NCBI GenBank assembly: GCA_031550405.1
Contig: JAVBOP010000090.1
Location: 1-11,023, forward strand
Length of the DNA: 11,023 bases
Direction: 5' to 3'
Origin: JAVBOP01 sp031550405
Lineage (GTDB): Bacteria > Bacteroidota > Ignavibacteria > Kapaibacteriales > UBA2268
Shown: piece after piece, positions 1 to 7,121 of the stretch
How the letters are laid out: the number at the start of each line of letters is the position of its first letter
Position numbering within the stretch: the stretch's first letter is position 1
The notes under the pieces: model-generated
What the model was told of the DNA's origin: nothing
The model's database searches: none
Seen by the model: the letters and a program-made list of their open reading frames with translations, nothing else
Translations under genes and position numbers: made by a program

Positions 1-24
1 TGAAAACATTATATATATTTCCAA

Positions 25-786
25 ATGGCAAAATCACAAGTTAAAGAAAAAAAATCTGTTGCAAATGAAGCTACAGCACCAAAAATTAAAGCAGCCACAA
101 AGAAAAAAACAGAAGCTGAAACAAAAATTAAACCGAAAGTGAAAAAAATATCTCAAACCGAAATCAATAAAAAAGAGGATACGCCACAAGTTGTATCAAA
201 AGCTAAGGCGAAAAAAATAGAAATTCCCAAGAAAATGATAAAACTCAAAGAAGGGGTTATGACGCCAGATATTGAGCCGCAAATTATCATTCCACTGGAT
301 GAAAAAATTGATGCAAAAAAAGCGGAAGATGCTCGGGCGCAAGTGTCGGTTGACAAAATGGAAGATTTGCCTGTAAGATATTCAGATGAGGATTTAGCTA
401 TGTTTCAGGCGGTTGTCGAAGCCAATAGAATGGAGGCTTTGGATGAATTGCGCATGCTGAAAGAACGGTTGGAGGATTTGAACAGCTCTGATTTAGCTGA
501 AGAAAGTATGGTGTATTCCGTGCACATGGGAGAGCAAGGTTCTGAGGCAATCGAAAAAGAAAAAATTTATGCGCAAATTCAAAGAATAACCGAATATATT
601 CAAAAATTGAACGAAGCGATGACGCGAATTGAAAATAAAACTTATGGTATCTGTCGTGTTTGCAGCTGCTTAATTGCAAAAGAAAGGCTGCTTGCTGTTC
701 CAATCACAACCTTGTCAGCTTCTTATAAAATTCATCAGAAATGCCCAGTAGATGGAATTGATAGAATTGAGGCGAGAAAGCTATAA
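25..786 (+). CDS. DksA/TraR-family transcription factor with altered zinc finger and long Lys-rich N-terminus
   Basis: DksA/TraR proteins bind the RNA polymerase secondary channel and modulate initiation, often together with ppGpp. Residues 1 to about 110 are a low-complexity Lys/Ala/Glu-rich extension. From about 118 (RYSDEDL) a helical, coiled-coil-prone stretch leads to RIENKTYGICRVC, the hallmark entry into the C-terminal finger. Canonical DksA has two CxxC pairs. Here the first is present (C210, C213, plus C215), but the positions of the second pair are S231 and Y234, and an HxxC lies six residues later (H237, C240). FCB homologues often lose finger cysteines, so zinc binding is uncertain. 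At 253 aa it is longer than E. coli DksA (151 aa), mainly because of the extension. An in-frame stop at 1-3 makes ATG 25 the first possible start, and no clear Shine-Dalgarno is seen. Family is confident; promoter targets are unknown. Confidence 0.9.
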   Translation: MAKSQVKEKKSVANEATAPKIKAATKKKTEAETKIKPKVKKISQTEINKKEDTPQVVSKAKAKKIEIPKKMIKLKEGVMTPDIEPQIIIPLDEKIDAKKAEDARAQVSVDKMEDLPVRYSDEDLAMFQAVVEANRMEALDELRMLKERLEDLNSSDLAEESMVYSVHMGEQGSEAIEKEKIYAQIQRITEYIQKLNEAMTRIENKTYGICRVCSCLIAKERLLAVPITTLSASYKIHQKCPVDGIDRIEARKL

Positions 787-877
787 AATAGCAAGATGAT
801 TTATGAATATTTTTTAATAATTCTATACTATGTTTATTTAAATTAATTGTACAAAAAATCGGAGATATAAGTTAGAG

Positions 878-1360
878 ATGAAAAAATTCATGGCAATTTG
901 TGCAGCAGTTTGTATGATTGCTGTAAGTTCCACAGTAGCGCAAGCGCAAGATAAAAAACAAGCACAACCGGCAACAATAAAAACTTCACCGAAAGCGGAG
1001 CAAACGGTTGATGCCGTTAAATCCACGGAAATTAGTGCGCCAGCCAACAAAACAGATAATTCAATGCGCCGAATAAATATGCAGGTTGAAAGACTTTCGA
1101 ATACTGTGAAATTGACTGACGAGCAAAAGAAAAAAGTTACAGAGACTTATGCTAAGTTTGAGCAGGAATCGGAAAATTTACGCAAGCAAATTAATGAACT
1201 TACAAAAAAAAGAGATGAAGAGGTTAGGAAGATGCTCACGCCTGACCAAATTAATTTATTGGATAGCAAAAAAACACAGCTGCAAAATTTAAAGGTTGAG
1301 CCTGTAAAACCAACAAAACCGGCAACAACATCAGAACCCGCAAAGTTGGAAATAAAATAA
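878..1360 (+). CDS. Periplasmic Spy/CpxP-like protein with two LTxxQ motifs
   Basis: A 160-aa secreted protein. Residues 1-23 are a clear Sec signal peptide (MKK, hydrophobic core, cleavage expected after AQA). A Pro/Lys/Ala/Thr-rich linker follows to about residue 60, then a predicted all-helical charged region (about 63-138) with two LTxxQ signatures, LTDEQ at 79-83 and LTPDQ at 120-124. Paired LTxxQ motifs characterise the Spy/CpxP group, periplasmic helical proteins that act as chaperones or envelope-stress sensors and in some members bind metal. The C-terminus (about 139-160) is again Pro/Thr/Lys-rich. It lies 91 bases after the DksA-like gene on the same strand, so co-transcription is possible. 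A GGAG at 861-864 is 13 bases from the ATG, rather far to act as a ribosome binding site. Secretion is confident. The Spy-like assignment rests on the motifs and helical character only. Confidence 0.8.
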   Translation: MKKFMAICAAVCMIAVSSTVAQAQDKKQAQPATIKTSPKAEQTVDAVKSTEISAPANKTDNSMRRINMQVERLSNTVKLTDEQKKKVTETYAKFEQESENLRKQINELTKKRDEEVRKMLTPDQINLLDSKKTQLQNLKVEPVKPTKPATTSEPAKLEIK

Positions 1361-1434
1361 TTTATTTAAATGATCTCATCCAATTTAAAAATCACCTATG
1401 AAATATTAATTTAAAAGATTTATTAAAATTATAT

Positions 1435-1480
1435 AAAAAAAATGCTCAAGAAAATTGCGACAGCAGCTTACTTGAGCATT
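1435..1480 (-). terminator. Intrinsic terminator of the lipoprotein gene
   Basis: A perfect 10-base inverted repeat, AATGCTCAAG (1441-1450) and CTTGAGCATT (1471-1480), encloses a 20-base loop. Read on the minus strand, the stem is followed by eight U residues (A-run at 1435-1442). It lies 50 bases past the stop of the minus-strand gene 1530-2555, in the right orientation to end it. Because the 878-1360 gene runs toward it, the hairpin may also help stop that transcript, but on the plus strand no T-run follows. Confidence 0.85.
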
Positions 1481-1529
1481 AATATTAGGCTAAAAGAGCT
1501 CTAACGTTCTTCCTTTTCATTATGAAATA

Positions 1530-2555
1530 TTAAATATCATCACAAGGAATCTGTTTCTTTTGATGTACATCTAAATGTATTCCATAAAATTTTGAAACCG
1601 GAACTGTCACAACAAGGTCGGTTCCTTTATAAGTTTTAAACTGCCCAGGTTGCACTTTTCCAGAAGGAGCGATATTATACCCTTGTATTTTGACAGTTTC
1701 ATCTTTGCTCTCATTCAATTCCCACCAATAGGCATATTCATCATTACCCAAATTATATGTGCCTTCAGCTAAAGATATAGTTATTGTTACCATACCATTT
1801 ACTGGTGCTGAGAAATGAGCTGTACCGGCAAAATCAAGTTTTCGTCCTACTTTGATTTCTACTTCCTGTTCAATACCTTCATAAGGTGTATACATCGACC
1901 AATCGTTACCTCCATAAGCAATACCGTAAGTCCATGCAGTATTTTCATTTACATACTCAAAACAGTCCAAACCACTTGTATGTCCTTCTGGGTCGCATTC
2001 TTGTTCACAATAAGTAAACATCATTGCCCAATTGCCTTTTGGACTAATTCTATCACCCTTACCCCATGCTGTTTCGCCTTGAATTATATTTCCATTTGCA
2101 TCAATTTTAACTACTTCAGCATGTGCTGCAATAGTCATGCAATCAGGAACATCAGTCAGTGGAATAATGTAAGTATAAGAAGTTACGCGTGGGTCATGCG
2201 TTGCCTTATAAGGAAATTGCCCCGGAGCTACTTTTGCAGGAGCATTCTCGCCAATATAAAGATGAGTTGCATTCAATAACCATCCGTCTGTTGTTGTGTA
2301 AGTTACATACAAGTTTTCTTCATCGTTGCCTACTGTTATTGTGCCTGCATTAATGTGCTGTCCTGCCATAAAGTCCACAGTCGTAACTGTACCGCAATAC
2401 ACTACATCTGTGTTTGATTGTACTGTTGGAGCATTATAGCTCTTCCCTGTTGATAGATCAGTATTGATTGGATCAATAAGATCTGTACATGCGTTGAAAG
2501 CAACTATTGTTGCCATGAGTAGGGAGATTAACCCTAACATTCTAAATTTTTTCAT
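1530..2555 (-). CDS. Secreted lipoprotein of unknown function with two related beta-rich segments
   Basis: A 341-aa protein if started at the ATG ending at 2555; a 10-codon upstream extension to 2585 is possible. The internal start is preferred because it gives a normal lipoprotein signal (MKKFRM, hydrophobic stretch, FNAC with the lipidation Cys at 23) and a 37-base leader after the predicted promoter. Numbered from that start, segment one (about 55-180) has NLYVTYTTTDGW, PGQFPYK at 111-117 and a Trp/Gly signature AWGKGDR at 163-169. Segment two (about 240-335) repeats the pattern with PGQFKTYK from 303 and YGIHLDV at 324-330. This similarity suggests internal duplication of a beta-sandwich-like unit. 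The mature part has several Cys (54, 139, 183, 187, 198, 338), and disulfides are possible. I know related sequences in Bacteroidota surface proteins but no established function. Attachment to the outer membrane is inferred. The gene has its own promoter and terminator. Confidence 0.85.
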   Translation of the reverse strand: MKKFRMLGLISLLMATIVAFNACTDLIDPINTDLSTGKSYNAPTVQSNTDVVYCGTVTTVDFMAGQHINAGTITVGNDEENLYVTYTTTDGWLLNATHLYIGENAPAKVAPGQFPYKATHDPRVTSYTYIIPLTDVPDCMTIAAHAEVVKIDANGNIIQGETAWGKGDRISPKGNWAMMFTYCEQECDPEGHTSGLDCFEYVNENTAWTYGIAYGGNDWSMYTPYEGIEQEVEIKVGRKLDFAGTAHFSAPVNGMVTITISLAEGTYNLGNDEYAYWWELNESKDETVKIQGYNIAPSGKVQPGQFKTYKGTDLVVTVPVSKFYGIHLDVHQKKQIPCDDI

Positions 2556-2588
2556 AACTTTGATAATATGTAAATAATTAAACATAAT

Positions 2589-2603
2589 TTTTGTAATACA
2601 AAA
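2589..2603. promoter_or_regulatory. Palindrome overlapping the -7 element (possible operator)
   Basis: TTTTGTA (2589-2595) and TACAAAA (2597-2603) form a perfect 15-base palindrome around A2596. Similarity continues outward with a one-base offset (ATAA left, TTAT right). It covers part of the predicted -7 element and the predicted start of transcription, where a repressor would act. The sequence is AT-rich, so chance is possible. Confidence 0.35.
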
Positions 2604-2629
2604 TTATCATTGATTTCAAAAATACACAA
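2599..2629 (-). promoter_or_regulatory. Bacteroidetes-type sigma promoter for the lipoprotein gene
   Basis: On the minus strand TTG (2629-2627) is followed by exactly 20 bases and then TAATTTTG (2606-2599). This matches the Bacteroidetes housekeeping promoter pattern of a -33 TTG and a -7 TAnnTTTG at 19-21 base spacing. Transcription would begin near 2592, about 37 bases before the preferred ATG at 2555. Confidence 0.6.
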
Positions 2630-2779
2630 TAGCACTTATGGGTTATTTTTTAATTCAACCATTATTATTAAAAAATATTCTGAAAAATATGATAGATATA
2701 ATTTTTAATTGCAATGAAACAGATATCACGTACGTCTTTTCAATTTAAATTTTTTATGTATCACTATTAACATTAATGT

Positions 2780-3166
2780 ATGACAATGAAAAATTTCTTT
2801 AAGCCACTTATAATAATTGCTGTTATAATTACATCCATTGCCTGCGGCGATGATAGCAACGAGCCACAACCAATACCAAACAAACATCAAATTTCTACAA
2901 ATGGCATGATATTTAGCCCTGATTCGCTGCAAGTGTTTGAAGGCGATACTATTGAGTTCATTATTGCGAATGGGCACACTGCAACACAGGTAGACGAAGC
3001 GGCATGGATTGCCAATGAAAATACACCTGATGGCGGTTTCGATTTTAATGCCGGCACACATCAGTATATAGCGTCCAAATCCGATGTTGGCACTGTTTAT
3101 TATGTATGCCGTTTTCATATTTCATCGGGTATGAAGGGCAAAATCATTGTAAATTCTAAAGAATAA
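2780..3166 (+). CDS. Cupredoxin-like (plastocyanin-type) blue copper lipoprotein
   Basis: A 128-aa exported electron-transfer or copper-binding protein. Residues 1-21 are a lipoprotein signal with C22 (SIACGDD) as the lipidation site; a start two codons later (ATG 2786, MKNFF) is equally plausible. The mature part is a small beta-sandwich with a full set of candidate type 1 copper ligands: H66 in NGHTATQV, then C110, H113 and M118 in YYVCRFHISSGMKG. The C-x2-H-x4-M spacing and the following KGKIIV strand match plastocyanin/amicyanin-like cupredoxins. Proteins of this type shuttle electrons between membrane complexes or hold copper in the envelope. No redox partner is encoded nearby, so the partner is unknown. 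The fold is confident from the ligand pattern; electron transfer is inferred. It stands alone, 194 bases past the start of the divergent lipoprotein gene's 10-codon extension (2585). Confidence 0.85.
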   Translation: MTMKNFFKPLIIIAVIITSIACGDDSNEPQPIPNKHQISTNGMIFSPDSLQVFEGDTIEFIIANGHTATQVDEAAWIANENTPDGGFDFNAGTHQYIASKSDVGTVYYVCRFHISSGMKGKIIVNSKE

Positions 3167-3218
3167 CCTTTTGAGGCGAATGTTTGGGCATAACGATCTA
3201 CATCCAATGCACGCCAGA

Positions 3219-3247
3219 TCCATATTTTTTTATTTAGAAAATATGGA
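3219..3247 (+). terminator. Hairpin after the cupredoxin gene (terminator-like)
   Basis: TCCATATTTT (3219-3228) and AAAATATGGA (3238-3247) form a perfect 10-base stem with a 9-base loop, 53 bases after the cupredoxin stop. No U-tract follows, so intrinsic termination would be weak. It may instead stabilise the mRNA 3' end. Confidence 0.4.
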
Positions 3248-3264
3248 AATACAATAATACTTAC

Positions 3265-3293
3265 TTGTATATAAATTTTTTTTGCTATATTTA
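3265..3293 (+). promoter_or_regulatory. Possible promoter of the T9SS surface-protein gene
   Basis: TTG (3265-3267), 18 bases, then TATATTTA (3286-3293). The -7 box differs from TAnnTTTG in its last base and the spacing is one base below the usual range. It lies about 40 bases ahead of the ATG at 3333, a fitting place, but the AT-rich context makes a chance match likely. Confidence 0.3.
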
Positions 3294-3332
3294 ACATATT
3301 AATAGTTGTTAATAATCAATATTGGTGGTCTT

Positions 3333-5846
3333 ATGAAAAAAATAATAATATTTCTCGTTTTTATTTTGGCAATATCCAGTGCTTATGCCCAGTATTCGGG
3401 TGGCGATGGCAGCCAAAGCAATCCATATCAAATAGCAAATGTTGTTGATTTGCTGACGTTTAGCGATTCGGTAAATCAGGGTAACCTGTATTCAAATAAA
3501 TATTTTCTTATGACGGACGATATTGATTTGGCGATAGTGAATACTGTCTTGAATACAATAGGCAAAATGGCAATGCCTTTCCGCGGGCATTTTGATGGCG
3601 GCGGCCATTCTATATTTAACCTCGCTGTGTATAACCCGTTTATCGACGGCAGCTCTAAACAAACCAGTACAGGTTTGTTCGCATGTGTTGCCAAGACTGC
3701 TTCCGTCCGCAATCTGCGTATTGCCAGCGGCGGTATAATTGTATCATATAAAAAATCCTTATGTAATGTTGGTGGTATTGCAGGCATTAATTATGGCACC
3801 ATAACCAATTGCTTTAATAATGCCACAATAATGAATCATTGCGCAGCAAGTATTTATTCATATCCTGATGGTATAATTGCTTCTGCTACTGGCGGTATTG
3901 TGGGTATAAATTATGGTACTATCGCTTATTGTTGCAATAATGGAAGTATTGAAAGTATAAATGACGAGGGTAAAAGTATTGGTGGTATTGCTGGAGAAGA
4001 TTCAGCCGGTACTATTATTAACTGTTATAATTCCGGCAAGATAAGCGGATACGTTATGGCTGGTATTGGTGGTATTGTAGGCTCTTCTTATAACAATAAA
4101 CTTTCGCATTGTGTCAATACAGGCAATATATTAACTAACAGTACTTTTTCTGCATGTATTGGCGGTATCGTTGGCTGTGCGAATAATGAATGCCGTATAA
4201 GCGATTGCTACAATACCGGAAATATTGATATCATGAAAAGCTGCTCATACGTTGCGGCAGGCGGTATTATAGGCGACTTTACTGATAATAAAAATATTAC
4301 ATTGTCTAATTGTTATAATACAGGCAATATAAAAGTTCATGTAGATATGGAGATTTATGCTACTAATAATCTGGGTGGTATTGCAGGCGGCTTATCTCTG
4401 CGCGACAAGATATTCAACATTACTATTGAAAACTGCTATAACGCAGGAAAGGTGGTTGGCAGTGCGAACAGTGCGGGTGTTGGCGGTATCATGGGCTCTA
4501 TAAGTGGAGGACATACTCAAGGAAATCTTTATATTAAAAACTGCTATAATATCAATAAGGTAACAGGTTTGTATGCAGGCGGCATTATGGGGGTAATTAT
4601 GCCAAATGCTCAATACGAGGTATCTATGAGTAATTGCTATTACTTAACAGCTACTGCCGCATCAGGCGCCGGATATGGAAGCAGCGCAGGCACAACAGAA
4701 AAAACATCTACCCAAATGAGAGATGCTGCCTTTGTAACTACCTTGAATAATGGGCAAATACCAACGGTATGGTCGCAAGATACAACGCCATATCGCAACA
4801 ACGGCTATCCTGTTTTGCCGCAACTTGAAAATGGCGAAATCACGATAATAGCCTCAGCAACAATTGGCGGCAGCATTTCGCCCTCAGGTACACTCATTCC
4901 GCCATGTATTGATAATCCTACAACATTTAACATGGTTGCAGATCCGTGCTATCATATTGCCGATGTGCTTGTTGATGGTGTAAGCGTCGGTGTTGTTGAC
5001 AGTTACACCTTTAATGGTGGCGCCAAGGACAGGACTATTCATGTGATATTTGCGCATGGAAAGGACACTGCGATATATGCCTCTGCTAAAACCTATCGCG
5101 GCAAAAACCCAACGAAGGCAGGACATATTTATAAAATTGGCGATAAGCCTAAGGTTCGCATGAAGTTACACTCCGATGCCCATAGCGTGGTACTGCCCAA
5201 CGCTACCGAGGTAAAAATCAGTTTTGATTATTGTAATGCCCTTGTATGGCTGCAACTTAAGACATTAAAGCTGGTGGATACTACAGGTTGGACAATTGTG
5301 GATACTTCTCTGACGGAAGATTTTGCAACATTAACATCGCATTTTTCCATAACCCTGCACAATACAAACGGATTAAACTTTAAAGACAGTATGAATTTGT
5401 TCGATATTGAATTTTTATTAATTTTTCCGATGGCAGAAATTGTTCCAAAGATTTTACCTGAATATTATACCGTGAACATAATGCCTGTAATTGAGATTAA
5501 CTCTATAGAATGTATATGGTTAGATACTTCAAAAACAGCTGAAATCGAGATAGAACCGCCATGTTCGCCTGACTTGCGGTATATCACTATTTCCGACACG
5601 CCATTTTCGCTTGGCATTGCTGATAATATAGTCAGTTACTCGCTTGGCTTTGATTGCGACAATGCCTGCCTTGCAATATATAACGTACTTGGCGAGGCAG
5701 TGATGTTGCCCGTGCCGGTTGCTGCAAAGAAAGGTCAATATGAATTAAATTTAAATAACCTTGGTATTTCAACAGGCATATATTTATGCGAATTACGCGT
5801 TAATGGCGTATACCGTAAAATCGCCAACTTTGCATATATAAAGTAG
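3333..5846 (+). CDS. T9SS-secreted surface protein with GLUG repeats, InlB-like repeat and cohesin-like domain
   Basis: An 837-aa exported protein. The ATG at 3333 is preferred over an upstream TTG at 3306 because it begins a standard signal peptide (MKKIIIFLVF, cleavage after AYA at 17-19). Domain order: an N-terminal GLUG-protein cap (YSGGDGSQSNPYQI, later DDIDL and FDGGGHSIFNL); nine GLUG-type repeats at about 147-440, each GGI-x-G followed by a conserved N/S-C-Y-N-x-G unit, probably a beta-helix; a divergent InlB B-repeat-like domain at about 503-574 (ATIGGSISPSG, DVLVDGVSVG); a beta-sandwich resembling cohesin-like domains at about 600-740; and a type A T9SS sorting domain at about 752-837 (IYNVLGEAV, ISTGIYLCELRVNG, ending IANFAYIK). 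The T9SS tail directs export through the outer membrane and removal or anchoring of the tail. An adhesin or matrix-binding role is inferred from domain type. No catalytic motif was seen. T9SS machinery must be encoded elsewhere. Confidence 0.9.
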   Translation: MKKIIIFLVFILAISSAYAQYSGGDGSQSNPYQIANVVDLLTFSDSVNQGNLYSNKYFLMTDDIDLAIVNTVLNTIGKMAMPFRGHFDGGGHSIFNLAVYNPFIDGSSKQTSTGLFACVAKTASVRNLRIASGGIIVSYKKSLCNVGGIAGINYGTITNCFNNATIMNHCAASIYSYPDGIIASATGGIVGINYGTIAYCCNNGSIESINDEGKSIGGIAGEDSAGTIINCYNSGKISGYVMAGIGGIVGSSYNNKLSHCVNTGNILTNSTFSACIGGIVGCANNECRISDCYNTGNIDIMKSCSYVAAGGIIGDFTDNKNITLSNCYNTGNIKVHVDMEIYATNNLGGIAGGLSLRDKIFNITIENCYNAGKVVGSANSAGVGGIMGSISGGHTQGNLYIKNCYNINKVTGLYAGGIMGVIMPNAQYEVSMSNCYYLTATAASGAGYGSSAGTTEKTSTQMRDAAFVTTLNNGQIPTVWSQDTTPYRNNGYPVLPQLENGEITIIASATIGGSISPSGTLIPPCIDNPTTFNMVADPCYHIADVLVDGVSVGVVDSYTFNGGAKDRTIHVIFAHGKDTAIYASAKTYRGKNPTKAGHIYKIGDKPKVRMKLHSDAHSVVLPNATEVKISFDYCNALVWLQLKTLKLVDTTGWTIVDTSLTEDFATLTSHFSITLHNTNGLNFKDSMNLFDIEFLLIFPMAEIVPKILPEYYTVNIMPVIEINSIECIWLDTSKTAEIEIEPPCSPDLRYITISDTPFSLGIADNIVSYSLGFDCDNACLAIYNVLGEAVMLPVPVAAKKGQYELNLNNLGISTGIYLCELRVNGVYRKIANFAYIK
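3771..4649 (+). repeat. Nine tandem GLUG-type coding repeats
   Basis: Units start with Gly-Gly-Ile at 3771, 3891, 3981, 4068, 4161, 4260, 4374, 4482 and 4578, spaced 87-120 bases. Each contains a single Cys at the same relative place (for example TNCFNN, INCYNS, SDCYNT, SNCYNT, ENCYNA). Only the flanking GGI and NCYN cores are near identical, and insert lengths differ. This points to old duplications that diverged, not a recently expanded array. Confidence 0.8.
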
Positions 5847-5880
5847 TTATAGCAACGGTATATAATTTCGATATATAGAA

Positions 5881-5922
5881 TAAAAGCTTTCATTAATGTA
5901 GCCTCAAAAATGAAAGCTTTTA
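5881..5922. terminator. Strong hairpin terminating the surface-protein gene, possibly bidirectional
   Basis: A perfect 14-base inverted repeat (5881-5894 and 5909-5922; core AAAGCTTTCATT) encloses a 14-base loop, 35 bases past the stop of the T9SS protein gene. T residues at the stem end (TTTT within AGCTTTTAG) and the following AT-rich sequence would help release on the plus strand. On the minus strand the stem is followed by TATTCTATAT, so it could also stop leftward transcripts. Confidence 0.65.
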
Positions 5923-6028
5923 GTTAATTTAAAGCCTGTAGAACAACTTATACCCAACCATCATCAAGATGTGTTTATTAATCCTAATTAACAATATTAA
6001 TTTTTTTTCATAATTCTTGTGAATATAC

Positions 6029-6067
6029 AAAAAACAGCGATACATGCTTGTATGGATTGTATCGCTG
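6029..6067 (-). terminator. Intrinsic terminator, minus strand
   Basis: CAGCGATACA (6035-6044) and TGTATCGCTG (6058-6067) form a perfect 10-base stem with a 13-base loop. Read on the minus strand, six U residues follow at once (A-run 6029-6034). It lies just past the stop of the T9SS-tail remnant at 6093, and was probably the terminator of that lost gene. It is now the first minus-strand terminator downstream of ispE. Confidence 0.85.
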
Positions 6068-6092
6068 CGGAGTGTTAAGATATAAAAATTGG

Positions 6093-6233
6093 CTATTGCA
6101 CTAATTCAATGCCTTTATAGAGAGTTTTTACATAAGTAATCTCATTTGCCGGTGTAAATAACATCACAAAGTAAATGCCGTTTCCCAAAGAGCTATAATT
6201 TATGGAATTTGTGATTATAAAGAATTGCTGAAT
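6093..6233 (-). pseudogene. Remnant C-terminus of a T9SS cargo protein
   Basis: A 46-codon open stretch ending in TAG, preceded in frame by TAA (6236-6234) and lacking a plausible start. It reads INYSSLGNGIYFVMLFTP and then VKTLYKGIELVQ. This matches the last strands of a type A T9SS sorting domain, in which a Leu-x-x-Gly-Ile-Tyr turn is followed by a strand, a charged turn and a final K-rich strand near the C-terminus. The matching terminator begins 26 bases downstream. I read it as what is left after deletion of most of a secreted-protein gene between here and ispE. It is too short to be found by usual gene calling. An intact tiny protein is unlikely without a start or signal peptide. Confidence 0.7.
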
Positions 6234-6284
6234 TTAAAATAAATTTAAATTAATAATTCTGGATAAAGGAAACGCTATTACTTT

Positions 6285-7121
6285 TTATATCATGCAAGTG
6301 TATGTGAAATAAGAAGATTGAACAAATTTTTCCTGTGCTTTTTGGAGCGATGATTCGGTCTCGAATAACGCGAAAAAAGAAGAACCACTACCCGACATTA
6401 ATGCCAATCCATTCGATAAATACATTAATTTGTTTTTAATTATTTGCATTTCAGGATGATTTTCAAAAATCACGTTCTCGAAATCATTTATTAAAATATT
6501 TTTAATACCATTTCGTTTTTTTAGTTGCGCTTTAATATCTACAATCTCAAATTTAGATTGTTCCCTTTTTAATAAACTATAAGCATTTGAAGTATTTATG
6601 TAAATATTTGGAAAAACAATTAAACAATAATAATTTAATTTAAAATCTATTAATTCAATAATTTCACCTCGTCCGGAAACGATAGCAGGTGAATTATATA
6701 TGAAAAATGGAACGTCCGAACCTAATTTAGCTGCAATTTCCAACAATTCATTTTGATTTAAACCTGTATTCCAAAATTCATTTAATCCAAGTAAGGCTGT
6801 TGCAGCATTGGAACTTCCACCGCCCAAACCAGCACCGGAAGGAATATTTTTTATCAATTGTATTTTTGCTGTGTAAGGTTTATGAATTTTTTTTAATAAT
6901 TCTTGCGCAGCTTTGTAAACCAAATTTTTCTCTTGATTAATTCCTAAATCAACATTGCAAGCCAATTCCAGCGAATTATGCTCGGAAATAATAATTTTAT
7001 CGCACAGAGGAATATTGTAAAACAAGGAATTAATATTGTGAAAATTATCGGTGCGCTTATTCAAAATTTGCAAGCAGATATTAATTTTTGCATTAGAATA
7101 AAATTGTTGTATTTTGGGCAT
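6285..7121 (-). CDS. ispE: 4-diphosphocytidyl-2-C-methyl-D-erythritol kinase
   Basis: This enzyme phosphorylates the 2-hydroxyl of CDP-methylerythritol with ATP, the fourth step of the MEP (non-mevalonate) route to IPP and DMAPP, in the cytoplasm. All three GHMP-kinase motifs are present: N-terminal AKINICLQILNKR with catalytic Lys12, the ATP-binding loop PSGAGLGGGSSNAA at 94-107, and the C-terminal MSGSGSSFFALF from 242. The catalytic Asp is D136 in GSDVPFF. The length of 278 aa is close to the 283 aa of E. coli IspE. It starts at ATG 7121 with no evident Shine-Dalgarno. The gene is monocistronic or the last of a unit; the nearest downstream terminator on its strand is at 6029-6067. Its presence says the organism uses the MEP pathway. 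Confidence 0.96.
   Translation of the reverse strand: MPKIQQFYSNAKINICLQILNKRTDNFHNINSLFYNIPLCDKIIISEHNSLELACNVDLGINQEKNLVYKAAQELLKKIHKPYTAKIQLIKNIPSGAGLGGGSSNAATALLGLNEFWNTGLNQNELLEIAAKLGSDVPFFIYNSPAIVSGRGEIIELIDFKLNYYCLIVFPNIYINTSNAYSLLKREQSKFEIVDIKAQLKKRNGIKNILINDFENVIFENHPEMQIIKNKLMYLSNGLALMSGSGSSFFALFETESSLQKAQEKFVQSSYFTYTCMI

Noticed and set aside
1815..2279. Long plus-strand frame opposite the lipoprotein gene
   Set aside because: It is an antisense shadow: the minus-strand gene has a signal sequence, promoter and terminator, and the plus frame is Cys/Phe/Ile-rich without motifs.
2726..3118. Minus-strand frame opposite the cupredoxin gene
   Set aside because: The plus-strand frame holds all copper ligands and a lipoprotein signal. 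The minus frame has no recognisable feature.
5929..6028. Minus-strand frame ending NKHILMMVGYKLFYRL, resembling the last strand of an outer-membrane barrel
   Set aside because: Only about 30 codons are open in very AT-rich DNA, with no start, and the frame runs back into a terminator. Suggestive, but not enough to call a second relic.
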